Source: Gracilaria domingensis (Eukaryota > Rhodophyta > Florideophyceae > Gracilariales > Gracilariaceae). From it: a DNA stretch of 64,000 nucleotides. A model generated the notes under the pieces. That model searched no databases, was not told the DNA's origin, and worked only from the letters and a program-made list of their open reading frames with translations. Location of the stretch: NCBI GenBank assembly GCA_022539475.1, contig VCMS01000363.1, positions 1-64,000 on the forward strand, given 5' to 3'. Positions 1 through 12,551 of this stretch are shown here, piece by piece (position 1 is the first letter of the stretch; each line of letters begins with the position of its first letter). The translations under genes and the position numbers were made by a program.

Positions 1-1984
1 TTGTTGATGACTGGACCGATCAATTCGACGTTGGATAGCCATTATCGGAAACAAAACGCCGCCGGATACCTATCTGGAATCGTTCTAATTTGCCCCAAGC
101 GGAGGAGATGCACTCGAGGCACGCACTGGTATCAAGGCGCGCACGCGCCGCCCTTCAGTAGAAGGCCGACTCCTACTGCCTCACTCGCGGTTCTGTTTCA
201 AGTGTTAGATAACCTACACCGTTACAGACGATGTTTCAATGCAGTCGGAATCTCGCCGCGACGACGGAAAAGAAAGCCAGTTAAAAAAGGACGGAGGCCC
301 GCTCTGTTACGCGACGTCAAGTCCCGCATTGCCCGTGCCCACTCTGCGGATATCGAACCACGCCCCTGGATGGAGACCCTATCCTCTCGACAGACCCCCG
401 CCCAACGCGATCCTCGTCACCTTATTTTCATACCTGTTACCAGGCCGCACATCGCTCAAGTATCATACGATGGCGAAATAGTGCCTCAGTATGGTCGTGC
501 GCCCGCCGACGAACGGTTCACCGACCAATCTCCTTCGTGCGAAGGCGGAGACTTCAGCCGGAACCAGCAACGGTGCCATCAAAGTGAACTTAGCGCCCCT
601 GCGAATCACAACCCCGCAGCATGGCGCGACGCTCCAGAAAAATGAGCCAAGGACCTTCCGCAATGGAGAGCGACCCCGCGACGTTTAGTGCGCTGAGGCT
701 GAGAAGCCTCGCTCCCCGTCCAATCCTTGAGAAACTGGCCACACAGACGTTGGACTCTGAACCTTGTGTCTGCGTCGCCGGGATACGGTCTAGAAAAGCG
801 GTCCCGGTAGAGTCCTGACAGGCAACGTATACAAGTCCCGGTTTTCCACCAGTACATGGTCGCAGTGTCCCGTGCTCGATACAGGAAGCTGGCCAAATTT
901 CTTGGTAATCGATGATTCCGCCGCACTTGCGGCTCGCGGCGTCGGCGCCGCAGATGCACATAGCGATGCGAAACAACCCCTATTCGAGTGTGAGAATAGA
1001 CTGCTCGCAGGTTGGCCTACGGGGCGAGCTCGATTTCTTGGTTTGCAACAACTCGCGCGGTATCTCGCTTCGACTCGTACCGCTCGCATCAATTCGACCG
1101 CGAAAGCCGAACCATCGAAATGAAGATGGAAATACTTACCGATCGTTCGGCCCCCTGCCCGGGCCTGAAGAAGCAAGTCGCCTTGCCTGCGCACAAGAAG
1201 CTACAGCCGAGAACGGAATCTACAAAGCCTGCCGAGTAGCTCGGCCCATTCCATCCCGCCGAATCACAGTCTGGGGTACTTGACGCTCCCCCACAATGTT
1301 GCTTACAAACGGTACAACCGTTGCCGCAAAGGAAAGCATACTTCCCTCTAATGGATTGTTTCGTCGAACCCGAAACCTTTTCATGCTGTTGCGAACTTCA
1401 CCGTTCCTCAACGTTTGGTTAGAGCAAGTTATTTTGTTGCTTCCGCACCCTGCGGCATAGTCTACTAGTTTCTATTGCGCTCGGAATCCTCGAAGCTGAG
1501 GAGGGACGATACGACAATTCCGAAACACTGGACCAACAGTTCGTCGAAGATGGCTATACGGGGGCCGGGCTTTTTCGTCGGATGCGAATAACCGCAGCCT
1601 GCGAAGGAAGCGTTGCCGACCTCTCGGGCAGTAATGAACGACCTGATGCTTGCTGAACGAAGGTTAAGCCCAGTACAGAACTGGAGTCTCTGGATCTTGA
1701 ACTGTCCAGAGACTCACGCGTAAATGCGCACATGCTTGAGGAGTTCACGCCCATGTGGATTGCATCTGGGTAAGATGGTATTACCGACATCGGATGATTT
1801 GCTACCGAAATACTCCGGCCCTTCACAGCACCCTTACAGGGGCAGGACCGACAGCTCGGCAGGAGAGAAAGCTAATGAGAAGATCCCGCCTGGAGGATCG
1901 AGCCGGGCCTCAGTCACCTTGGCATCGCCGGTAGTGCTCGCGCCAAAGCTGATGGCGTCTTGGCGATCACGATTACCCAGCTAA

Positions 1985-3055
1985 ACGCGCTACGGTCAAG
2001 GATGTGTATCCTACTCCCCGAATGGATATGCATCGAGATTGGCGACGCGAAAGGTTCACACCCTAGACGCGAATTGGGGCTATTGCAAGTTCCCGTTGGA
2101 AAGGCTGAGGTCGTGACAAAAGCCTTCGTGTCATGAGGATTGTACATTCAATCGGTGCCTTTGGAGTTAACGACGCGCCAGCCACTTTTCAACGAGTTGG
2201 ATATTTGCTAGCCCGCTTAGTGAAAGACCTTGCCTGGTATACTGTGACATCATTTCTACTCCAGCAACCTGATGAGCACTTGACGCCACGTACGGGATGT
2301 GATGCGAGTCCAGCATGCAGGCATTACGCTAAGCCAAGAAGTGTGATTTACGAAACGTCAGGTTATCTCGGCCATGTTATCCGTCCGGGACGGCTTCGAT
2401 TGGAAAAGAGTGACGCGTGAAACCCCAAAGAGCTAAGCACCGAGACGCAGACGGAACTTCCGATCTTTCTCGGGCTTGTGCAATTTATCGCCCCGCTCAT
2501 TCCGAGTCGGCGGAGATCGCGCACCCTCTGAACGAGCTTTCTTCGCAAAGACAGCCAGTCGATCGGAAGAAGTCGACGACCGCAAGCGTGTCGCGGGCTT
2601 TCTCGTCGCTCGTGACGCGGGGACATCGCCCACTGTTTTATCCCTGCTTAGGGCTGGTTGCCATATGCAGTAAGATACGGATGCGAGCGACTACCAATCG
2701 GCGTGCCCTATTCCAGACCACCAATGAGTGGCGAGCGATTGCCAATTGGGTATTGGTCAAGGAGCCCCTCAACGTTCACGAGAGGAATTACTCGGTATCC
2801 AGAAGGATGCCTTGGCGTTGTCTGGCGTTACAGACACTGCGGCCCTATCTTATGACGGACCCGCTCATTGTTCATTACCGATCATTCGCATTACGCTGCT
2901 ACTCTCTATAGCAGAGCCATCTGGCCCGCGTTGATGCCGGGGAGACTCGCTTGTCGGACCATTCGATTTCGAATCCGTACAAGAAAAGGACTCCTGAACA
3001 CGCAGCTGATGCACTGTCCCGCTTGGAAAACAGCGGCTGAAGCTTTCGCCAGTCG
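1985..3055 (+). pseudogene. Gypsy-A reverse transcriptase and RNase H remnant
   Basis: Short stretches in several frames match the Gypsy-D protein in the same order: a PTPRMD-like block near 2010, NDAPATFQR near 2175, YLGHVI near 2365, LPIGYWSR near 2740 and CLGVVW near 2810, ending with an ADALSRL-like block near 3010. These are hallmarks of gypsy RT followed by RNase H. The region is a fossil with many breaks. Confidence 0.75.
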
Positions 3056-3329
3056 ATGATCGAGATACCGTGCTTCCTCGTGGAAGACGGCTCGAGCGAT
3101 GCGAGTGAAGAATCGGAAGGATGGGACATCTACGATGGCTGTTTTTAAGCCTGTCAGACACGCAACCGAACCGGCTCTTTCGTACCGATCAAGCCGGAGG
3201 AACTCATCCGGGAGCAGCACACCGACCGTTTCTGTACGGAATTCGTAGTCGTCTAAACGGTGGAGCACAGTTGCCTTTCGTCGAGAACGACAAGGATTTC
3301 TAATCCGAACTGTCGGAACAGGCCACAGA

Positions 3330-4200
3330 TTGTGGTTCCGCACTCACTTCAGTCACGAGTACTGCATTTGTCGCACTATGCGAAGTTGTCAGCCCACCCT
3401 GGTGGCAGGAAGTTGTACTACACCTTACGGAAGGACTTTTACTGGCCAGCAATGGCTTTCGACGCGTACGCCACTGTTCGTGGATGTTCTGACTGCGCGA
3501 AGAACCGCGTCAAGCTGCATAAGTATTCCAAGAAGTTGGCACTATTCCCTGCTAGGGCTCCACTGGAGTTTGTAGCGATCGATCTACTCGGCGAGTTTAT
3601 TCGCACCCGCCGGGGAAACCGGTTTTTGCTTGTTATCACCGACCGCTTTTCTAAGCTGGTACGGACTGTGCCTTTAAAGAAGGTTACTGCTAGTGCGGTC
3701 GCCCAAGCTTTCGTTACTCACTGGGTTTTTGTCTAGGGACCGCCGATTGACTTACTATCGGATAATGGACCGCAGTTCACGGCTAAGTTCTTTCAGGACG
3801 TATGCCGCATCTTGCGGATCCAAAACTGGTTTACGACAACATATCATCCCCAGAGTAATGGGCAGGTTGAGCGTTTTAACCGCACGATGCTCAACGCATT
3901 GCGGACGTTTGTTTCCGAGCATCCGTCGGAATGGGATCAGTACACCGATGCGGTGACTTATGCCTACAATACGCAGGTTCATCGCACGACTCGAATCTCA
4001 CCGTTCGAGCTTGTGCTATCACGCGTCCCACCTTCGGTGGCTATCGAGCCACAGCCAACTTTGGATAAGTTTCCGTCACCCCGTCTACACAGGGACGCCT
4101 GGAAGGACTGGCTTAAGAACATTATCCCTACAGTTGGGCAGCATATCGCTAAGGCCCAGGCCGCATACAAGCGGAATTTCGACGCTAGAGTGCGTAAGAG
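3330..4200 (+). pseudogene. Gypsy-A integrase remnant
   Basis: The zinc-binding region (LSAHPGG, then C-x2-C in CSDCAK) and the catalytic core are readable: VAIDLLG, the second Asp region near 3750, and YHPQSNGQVERFNR with the Glu. About half or more of the readable residues match the Gypsy-D integrase. Integrase would join element DNA to the host chromosome. The region has at least one break. A long Pro/Ser/Glu-rich linker follows, about 4400-5530, with imperfect repeats each carrying CCGG-spaced-CCGG. Confidence 0.85.
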
Positions 4201-5784
4201 TGCCCCTCAGATCAGGGAAGGTAGCTTTGCCTTCGTACGGAAGGAGTACTACAACCCCGAAAAGGAGAAGCGCCACAAGCTTTCTCCTATCGCGGGCGGC
4301 CCGTTCCGGGTTATTGCTGTCACCGACACAACGGTTGTCCTTGATATCAAGGGAGAGCACGAGCGTTTGTCGCTAGATCGCATAACGCCTGCGCCAAAGC
4401 CTGTTTCGCAGGATTCGCTACCGTCATCGTCGGCCCCTACCGCACCCACTGTGGGAACAGCCGTCGAAACGGAAACAGACTCCGCGGCGGGTACCCGCGC
4501 TCAACCGTCTGTGTTGCCGCATCCCGATCGCGGACTTGCCCATTTGCCTGCTAAGCCGGAATCTGACCGGTCGGTCTCCAATGCCGCACATGTGCACACG
4601 CGGATAAGGGCCCCTATGGGGATACTCGCCGCCACCCCCGACACTCCCACTGAGGAGGGAGAGGAGGCAGGTCGTCCTTTTTCGTTGTCGCCGTCGTCGA
4701 CGGAGTCGCCTTCGCAGGCCTCGGTATCGCACGCAAGTCGTGATGAAGGCGCGTCAACGCGCGACACACAGCCGGAGAGCCGGAAAGAAGAGAACGACGC
4801 GCGGCTACCGCGGAAGCCTCAAGAAGAGGAAGATCACTCTCGCTCACCACCGCCGTCGCGAACGGAGTTACGTTTGCAGGCCCAAGAACGGGAACACAGT
4901 ACCGATGTGGTACGTGATTTGCAGCCGGAAAGCCGGAGGGATCGCACAGTATCGCGGAGGCTTTCTGAGAAGGACGCCACCTCGGTGACGATTGCAGCCG
5001 GAAGACCGGAAGAGAAGGACGCGCCGTTACCACGGAAGGCTGAGGTGGAAGGCACCACTATGGTGAATCGCAAAGCCGGAAGTCCGGAGAAAGAAGAGTT
5101 AGTTCGAAAAAACCGTGCTGTTACGGCAGACCCGACTTCGGGAGATTTTGGTGCAGCACCGAGTGCCAAAGCCGTCAGAAAGACGGAACCAACCACCAGT
5201 GTGGCGAACAGTCAAGCCACAGCAAGTGGGCAGCACTCAAGCACTGACGACGCGTGCACGTCGCGCCAAGTGTCGAGCTCCGTGGGAGATCTGCCTCCAA
5301 CCGAGGATTACAGTGCGCAAGCCGGGCACGCGCCAGCCACAGACCTGGCGCCGCCTAAAAACGGTTCAAAAAATTCCGAATTTGAATCGGCTCTTGACAG
5401 CCATGCAAAGGCGCAGGTGTCGCAAACCGCAGCGCGCGGCGAACCGCCGCCACGGCACGTGCCAGAACACCACTCGCTGGCTCACCGCTCTGCGGACCGT
5501 TCACCGTCGCAACGGGAGATTGTTCCGTAACGCCGGAAGCTCGCTATTCGAGAAGACCGAAGCACGGTCACAGCCCAGCAGCATGGGGAGAAGAACCAGG
5601 AATCTGGAAGCATGGTGGTCAGGAAAGTACCATGGTCACGGAGACCAAAGCCTGGCGTACAGGATGTACTGCCGTCAGGACGGAAGCCGATCACGAACGA
5701 CGATGCCCACGACGGGAGAAGCGACGACTACGCCTCGAAAGAGGATTCTTCAAGCAAGCCGCACACAGAGCGGAGTGTTCTCGA

Positions 5785-5980
5785 TGAGGAATATGTCATT
5801 GACCGTCTGGTAAGTCACGGCTACGCCCCTGACGGGGAACTACTGTATCGAGTCCGTTGGTACGGCTACGCCTCTTCAGAGGATACGCACGAGCCCATTG
5901 AGCACTTGCCTCGCTCGAAGGTCTTGCAGTACCACCGTCGCACACGGACACCGATACCGGCTACGCTGGACAAGGCCTAA
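5785..5980 (+). pseudogene. Gypsy-A chromodomain
   Basis: The C-terminal block contains RVRWYGYASSEDTHEP, the aromatic and acidic signature of chromodomains that chromoviruses use to aim integration at marked chromatin. Gypsy-D has the corresponding RVRWYGWSPEHDSMEP. The pol frame ends here and no gene follows on this strand until the LTR. Confidence 0.85.
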
Positions 5981-7756
5981 GTGGGTTGACCACCCACGTC
6001 TCTATTGAGCACAGCCGTCTCAGACGGAATATGCCGCCTCATGCGGACAATATTGCATTACGCAAAAATAAGCCGCTTCGAGCGGATGCAACCAAGTTAA
6101 GTTGAGAGCACCAAGCCGCCCTACGCGGACAGCTTTGCGCTGACAATACACGCCGCGAAACGCGGAAGCCACTTTACAGTGGAGAAGAAGAAGAAGAAAG
6201 AAGCCTAGAAGAAGGAAAAGAAGCCAGGATACTGGAATGAAGACTATGAAGTTATGATTCTACAGCCGCTCACTGCGGAAGGCTAGCCTCTCTCTCGCGG
6301 GTCATTCGCAACAGCCTTGAATGAGGTATTGCCCACTGAGAAGGGGAGAGCAGAAGAGAAATTTTGAGCCAAGCCGGCAACGGCTGGATGAATTACCACT
6401 ACTATCCTGGTCATGCCCTATCATCTATACCACCTTCTGGTGCCAATACATATCGCACAGTGCCGAGTTCCGTCGGTTTCTTTGCCGCAAAGACGGATTT
6501 ACATTCGCCATTACTGGAAAATTGCTCTCGACCGTTCTCGCTTTTCACGGTTTCATAGCCCAGTGTTCTTGAGTTATATGCACGCTCATGGGTGTCTGCC
6601 ATCTTTTGAACCGTTCTACGGCATGTTCGAAGTCCGTTTGTTGACGGTACGCCTTCATTTGTGACGAAGGTTTGAGCACTACAGTACTTCCAGTACGCTG
6701 GATCGGACATGTGCTGTATCCGTCACACGGCATTCCCGAAGATCTCGGCATCGCTAGACCAACTCTTTGGATGGTACGAAGCGCCTCTGGGAGATCCCTT
6801 TCCTTGGGGGAAGGCTGGACGCGAAGTTCCGAACTCATCTCGGTCGGTCAATCAACTTGCCCTTTTGGGATGTCCGAACTGGAACGATCGCGTTTGACCC
6901 ACTTAATCGGGAGCAAATTCCGATCTTTCGGCGTACATTGACTCTACCTAGAGAGAGTTAAACTTGAGTTGAATGGCTTATTGCCGTCTTCAACGGTTGT
7001 GAAGTTATGGCGCTCGCGAAAACACCCCCTGTCAGGCTATTTTTAGCACAACTTGGGACAGCGCTATCTCCGCAACGCGGCAGCGGATTGAGACGGAAAC
7101 TGCCATCCAAATAGAGATTTGGCAGGGCTACAAGGAATGCGAGGGAATGCCGAGTTCGGGTATCGTTCAAGCCGCTCAGCGGAGATGGTCAGTTTGCCGA
7201 ATTTCGGTTGTTTACAGTATACCTGAACCGAAAAGACCTCGTTTGAGGCACTTCCCGGTCTTCAAATCCAACTTTTTTGGGCTCGATCGTCTTGTACGAC
7301 GCAGGAGAAATATCCGACTAGCCGGTTTGCTCCGTACTTGACGGCAAGCCGAAAACTGGGAAGTGCCGAAACTGGTGAAGGACGTACTGTAGCCGATATC
7401 AGTCGGGGATTTTCGCTCAATGACGCCCACCGTCGTGGACGGGAGCCTCTCTGAGGAGGATGTAGGACTCATTGTCGCTTGTGTAGGAGACACGTACAGC
7501 CGCTAGGATGCGGAAGGGAAGCCCAACACTGGGAATTTTCGCGAACGACCTGAGAAACCTGCGGGCAGTCCGGAGCCGTCGTTGACGTTGTCGACACCTC
7601 GACAAGGAGGCTCGTGGTCACTGCCCTACGCGAGAAGCCCCCTGGGGGATCTGGGACGATTCGACCGAGGAGTTCGGCTTGCGAGGATGGATTGCCGGGT
7701 TCCGGGCTCGTCAACCGCATCTTTGCGCGTTGTGCCTCGTCCTGAGGAGGGGGAGA
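5981..7756. other. Gypsy-A gene-free 3' region packed with short hairpins
   Basis: No convincing gene is present. The stretch holds a dense series of short inverted repeats with arms CCxx and xxGG and a 3-6 base centre, for example at 6015-6027, 6034-6046, 6073-6085, 6116-6128, 6153-6165, 6169-6182, 6265-6277, 6984-6996, 7070-7080, 7172-7182, 7238-7249, 7500-7513 and 7522-7533. It ends with the purine tract gaggagggggaga just before the LTR, the expected polypurine primer. Confidence 0.75.
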
Positions 7757-8500
7757 TGTAGTGCAAATTACGCCAATATTATGCGCATTTTACAGTGCAT
7801 ATTATGCACCGGGTGTCCATTGCTGGACCCCGGCCTGCTGGCACATTTCTTAGAATTAGTAATTTATTTTGCCTAATATTTTAGGAATTTACACTGGCAC
7901 GCCTCGGCCTCCACAGTACTTAGGTGTGCCGACTGCGCGCCAGCTTCACTCAGAAAACCTCAACGAGGCCTTTGGCTCTGATCTTCTTGCCGCTTGCGCA
8001 CGGTCACCAGCCCCATCCTGGGGAATACCGCCGCAATTCCGGGCTGATCAACCAACCTCCGTCCCTGAGAAGTACTAATCCGTCGTCACGGCACTTTTCT
8101 TATCTATTTTATTGTTTTCATTTCCGTCTTACGGCTTTCGCTACTCTGCCCTACATTGTAGGTTTGTTTTATTTGTCTCGCGAGTTTTCCCGCTCATCAC
8201 GAGTCAGTGCTCCGCAGTGCGGCTCGTTTGTTGATCTTTTGTCGTCCCATACCGTTGGGCTGGATACCCCCACTCGCTGTGGCTCGCCGGAACCATCCGG
8301 ATACCTACGCCGATTCTACCCCTTCTACCTCCGACTGCACGCCCAGATCGGGGCCACCCGGATTTACACCCGGCTCGTGTTGGCCCTATCGGAGGGTTCT
8401 GCCGCTCGACTGCCCTTCACAGGGAGCAGGGCCTGAACACCCTGAGGTGCTCGTCCGCGACGCGGCTTGTTGTTTTCCCCGTCAAGGGTTTTGCACCACA
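7757..8500 (+). repeat. Gypsy-A 3' LTR
   Basis: It begins TGTAGTGC directly after a purine tract and ends GCACCACA. Its right two thirds match, in reverse, the LTR at 29139-29784. It shares the TGTAGT start and ACCACA end with the Gypsy-D LTR. An AT-rich core lies near 7850-7890. Small hairpins are common, such as CCCCA-TCC-TGGGG near 8013. Confidence 0.7.
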
Positions 8501-8517
8501 TTTCTCAGCAAACCCCA

Positions 8518-8910
8518 ATGGACCTCTCTGGCACACGACCGTCATCCACACAGCACCGCCCTAGCGGCAGTTCTTATCGGGGAGGGCGCGGTCGTGGTCG
8601 CGGACGATATGGAGGATCCAGCGCGCGAAGTCTTCGGAATGCTATACTCGACCTAACCAAGAAAATCGATGATATCAAACCACCTCGACCACGCAACACG
8701 CGTGGTCGTTCCACCGCGAAGCAGGCCTCCGCCGCAGACGACGCCATCGCCGCTGAAATCGCTCAGGCCATGAAAGCACTCGAGACCCTTCCCGAAACCG
8801 ACACTCCAGACCCCCAACAGTGTACGTACTCACTGGACTCGGGCGCTCACCCGAGCATCGTATCGCACTGCACAGAAGACGAAACTGACCTCGAAACCCC
8901 AATTCTGACA
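8518..8910 (+). pseudogene. Copia gag tail and protease part
   Basis: The frame opens with a short RG-rich run (GGRGRGRGRYGG), as in nucleic-acid-binding gag tails, and continues to LDSGAHPS near 8838, the aspartic-protease active-site pattern D-S-G-A. The continuation to about 9400 looks like the rest of the protease and a linker. It is part of a broken element. Confidence 0.6.
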
Positions 8911-9744
8911 CACACCGCATCGCCCACACCCTTACAGACAACGAAGAGCGGCACTCTTCGAATGATCAGTGATTTGGGGGCCTCCGTCAACATCCCCACA
9001 CTCATCAACCGAAATGTTAATGGAAACCTCATTTCCGTCCACTCGATCACGCAAAACCTCGGTCCCGTCATATTTACACCACACAATGCATACATTCTCA
9101 GTCGCACCATCCCAATTAAAGTACTTGGCACCGCTTCCTGGAACAATAACACCTACACACTCAATATAAGATCCCCTTCCAGCACCGCCAAAACCGTCCA
9201 CTCCGAAAGCTCCGAAACGCATATTCCGCTCCACAACTCCAAACCAGAGACCATACCAGCCCCACTACCCCGCAGTCAAAACAACTTTCATCCTTACTCC
9301 CGAACCACAGACCCCGTGGCATCACAGTCCAACGCGTTTAAAAACCACGTGCCGCATCGCACACCAAACAAAGTAACAAACACCACCCCCGCACCAACGA
9401 GCAGAAAGCAGGCCACCAAATACCCGGACGCACGAGCATGGTCACTAGCACACAACACAGAGCTCGAAAAGCTCGACAAGCTGCAAGCCATAAAATGGCT
9501 GCCACAGTCACAGCTCCCAAAACGACTGATCCCATTAACCATGACCTACAAATACAAACGCACACCAGAAGGAGACATTATCAGTCGCAAGGCCCGATGC
9601 TCCGTACGCGGAGATAGAATGATACCGTACAAGGACTTCAATCCAGAAGAAACAGCTGCACACTTCTCCACTTCAGCCAAAACCGACAAGGTTTGTCCAA
9701 AATCCTCGCGTTCGCCCTACGCTTCTTCAAAACGCAACAGGTAC

Positions 9745-10245
9745 GTCCCCCACCATATTCCTCTCCGACAACGCGAAAGAGTACTTGAGCAAAACGCTGC
9801 GACACGTACTTTCCGAACATGGCACAACCCAAGTTACCTCTACCGCTTATACACCGCAACAGAATGGCATTGCAGAGCGTGTCAATCAAACACTCTGCTC
9901 CGTTGCGAGAGCCAACCTCATCCACAGCGGCCTTAGCGATGAGTTCTGGGAAGACGCAATCCGCGACACGGCTTTCAAGTACAACCTGACCCCACACTCA
10001 GCCACCGGCAAAACCCCATACGCAGCCATATTCGGCTCCACGGCCAAACCTCGAGCACTGCATGCCTTTGGCCAGCTCGGCTACGCCTTACTCCCCACCA
10101 GTACTCAGTTACAGTCCAAGCTCGACAGCAGGGGAATACCCTGCCGATACATGTATGGAGTGACTCCCCAGAACATAGTCGTGATGGCACTCGGCACCGG
10201 CCAATACATACAAGTACCGACACACGAGTCCAGTCTACGTTAGAC
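9745..10245 (+). pseudogene. Copia integrase core part
   Basis: FLSDNAKEYLSK-like and TPQQNGIAERVNQT blocks, then EFWEDAI, are the second Asp and the Glu region of copia integrases. It is a fragment lacking the N-terminal zinc-binding part. Confidence 0.75.
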
Positions 10246-10269
10246 AACATCCAAAATTTGATGGCACGT

Positions 10270-11432
10270 ACACACATCCAGAACCAGGCGGGCAGCTCAT
10301 CTTAAATCTATATGGCACCCCTCCAGCCGGCCACTACTATCTCGAAGAAGCATGGAAGTACTTACAGTCACTCGGATTTGAACAATCGCCCGACGATCCA
10401 GCCCTTTTTGCTGCCCGCGACCCTCACAATCAGTACACTTTTGTAGTGCTGAACATCGACGACTTCGTTATTGCTGCTACAAGCAAACATAGAATCGATA
10501 AGCTGTTCTCACAACTCCAGCAAAAATACACCATCAAACGACTAGGCACTCCCGCCCAATATCTCGGATGGAAAATCACCAAAGACGACAACGGCGCAAT
10601 CGCTATCTCGCAACCACACACTGTGCAGCAGATCCTCACACTGCTGGGCCTCGAAAAGGCCAATGGCAAACGCACTCCATACACGTCCGGTGTCGGCTAC
10701 CACCCGCCCGACGCAAATGACGTTCCGTCGACGAAGTCAAAAAGTCTATATGCCCAGGTGGTCGGCTCCCTCCGATGGCTTTCAGACTGCACAAGGCCTG
10801 ACATTGCATTCGTCACCTCCAAATTGGCCCTTGCATTAACCAACCCTACTGCACGCCATTGGCAACATCTCAAGTCTGTAGGCCGATATCTCAAAGCAAC
10901 TGCCACCCACGGGCTGTACTACCCACGTAGTGTCTCAGTCAACCAACTAACGTCATACTCCGACGCAGACTTTGCGGCCGACACAACCACGCGCTGCTCC
11001 ACATCGGGGGCCACGCATTTCTTGAACGACAGTCTTGTCGATTGGACATCTAAAAAGCAGTCTGTCCCCGCTCTCTCTACGTGCGAGGCTGAATACTATG
11101 CAGCCACTGCTGCAACTCGGGACGCTGTGATGTTCAGAAGAATCCTTCAATTCTTGGGCTTTGCCATGAGAAATCCAACGCCAATGAAAGTGGACAACCA
11201 AGCAGCAATAGGCGCCGCTCTCCAACAAGGCTCGACAAAGCAGCGAAAGTACCTTGACCTCAGGCACCACTTTCTGCGACACCACATTCGCAAAAGAAAC
11301 ATCAAGCCAGAACACGTCCCGTCTGCTGCACAACGATCGGACATCATGACAAAGCCACTCCGACCACAACAATTCGAGCACAACATACGCTTGCTGAACT
11401 TACGGCCCGTGCGACACATCCGCAAGCCCTGA
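10270..11432 (+). pseudogene. Copia reverse transcriptase and RNase H part
   Basis: VVLNIDDFVIAA at about 10446 is the copia RT active-site region. It is followed by RLGTPAQYLGWKI, the YAQVVGSLRWLS block, then RNase H with YSDADFAAD, STCEAEYYAA, KVDNQAAIGA and HHFLRHHI. The C-terminal half is open for about 328 codons and looks well kept. The frame ends at 11432, followed by the purine tract tcagggggcg. Confidence 0.85.
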
Positions 11433-11458
11433 CGACGACCTGCGCTCATCAGGGGGCG

Positions 11459-11700
11459 TGTTATCACGCACCGAACGGTGCGCTCATGCCAGATAAGCGC
11501 CGATCGCCGCCAGCCAAACATTTGTTCTCACGCTGTCACCACGCCATCGAGTGGCCACGTAGCAACCCCTAATAAAGGGCTTGCCCGCCGGCGACCGCCG
11601 GCAGGGCGGCCATCGATCTTGCCTCTTCTCAATCTCTCAGAAAAGGTGGGGGAGATTGGTGCATCGAGAACAGTTTATGTCCGTCGTTTCCAAGCAGATG
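11459..11700 (+). repeat. Copia 3' LTR (probable, start only)
   Basis: The sequence starts TGTTATCAC directly after the purine tract. It holds the hairpin CGCACC-GAAC-GGTGCG at about 11468 and an AATAAA-like site near 11570. The right edge is not determined because no matching left LTR is in the window. Confidence 0.5.
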
Positions 11701-12033
11701 AACCGGTTGTTGTAAGCAGCGAGAATCAAATATGATATAATTTTTCTACCTTCTGATACATTATATATTTATGTTTATTGACTACCACATGATCAAACTC
11801 AAAGAAGAACCTGCAATGCCAATTAATCGTGTTCATATTGTTTATAGCGGTGAACGTGTGACACGAAGATGATCGAAAAGAATACGATCGGTGAATTTCG
11901 CGCTTTTCAACGGTCCATGTCATGGAACAATTTCATCAAACACGTTAAACAGCTCATTAGCGTTACACTGATGATGGATGCTAAACAATGGGACTGGGTG
12001 AGCACCAAATGCGCATGCTAAAGCTGTTTTTAG
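11701..12033. other. AT-rich spacer
   Basis: I see no gene or repeat structure here. The last eight bases, 12026-12033 (gtttttag), are the left target-site copy of the Harbinger element. Confidence 0.6.
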
Positions 12034-12551
12034 CAGGCGCGTATTTGTGACTAGATTTTCGACCAAGTCCAAAAGTCCAAGTCACTCAAAAAAATACGTA
12101 GTCAGTCATATTTAGTCACATTTTCTTTACTTTTTTCTCTAAGCGCGTTTGCTTAGAAATTAAACTGCTCTGCTCTTGGTCGGAGATATATAAGTACATA
12201 TGTCAGTTTGCTTAGGCTCTAACAAGGCATATTCGTTCTAAAGAATGTTATTATCAAACTTCAAGTTTTAGAAAAGTTTTTAAAAAGGAGCAAAACATTG
12301 AAAAAACCGGGACAGTTAATCAAACAAAGGGATATCTTAGGGCCGTTCTACGAGTTTATGAGGTTGACGAGAGGAAACCGGAAATTCTGATTGCACCAAT
12401 TATAATAATATACAAGTGTGTGGAGATTCTTTCCAGCTTATCATCATGTAGGCGCTGGACCGATTTCCGCCTACAAGGAAATTATCTGATCGACATCGCA
12501 TACACTTCTTCTGAACGATATCAGAATCGTTCTCATGTCCTCTTGCTTGTG

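Larger units (their letters stand above)
1..8500 (+). mobile_element. Gypsy-A: broken Ty3/gypsy chromovirus (left end outside window)
   Basis: Remains of gypsy pol lie in order: reverse transcriptase, RNase H, integrase, chromodomain, then a gene-free 3' region, a purine-rich tract and an LTR starting TGTAGTGC. The parts match Gypsy-D at 51.9-63.4 kb throughout, so both belong to one chromodomain lineage. The first 2 kb shows no part I can name and is probably decayed gag and protease. The element is old and broken, with more than ten breaks in the pol region. It is strikingly rich in short hairpins with CC..GG arms. Confidence 0.8.
8501..11700 (+). mobile_element. Copia-type LTR element remnant, rearranged
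   Basis: Gag-like, protease, integrase, reverse transcriptase and RNase H parts of a Ty1/copia element are present, but an N-terminal RT block at about 9430-9680 comes before the integrase, unlike the family order of protease, integrase, RT, RNase H. The LTR-like right end does not match anything on the left, so this is a broken mosaic placed against the Gypsy-A LTR. I judge at least four breaks. Confidence 0.75.

Noticed and set aside
1-645. 214-codon frame at the left edge as a gene
   Set aside because: No recognisable content; composition and position suggest decayed gag or protease of Gypsy-A.
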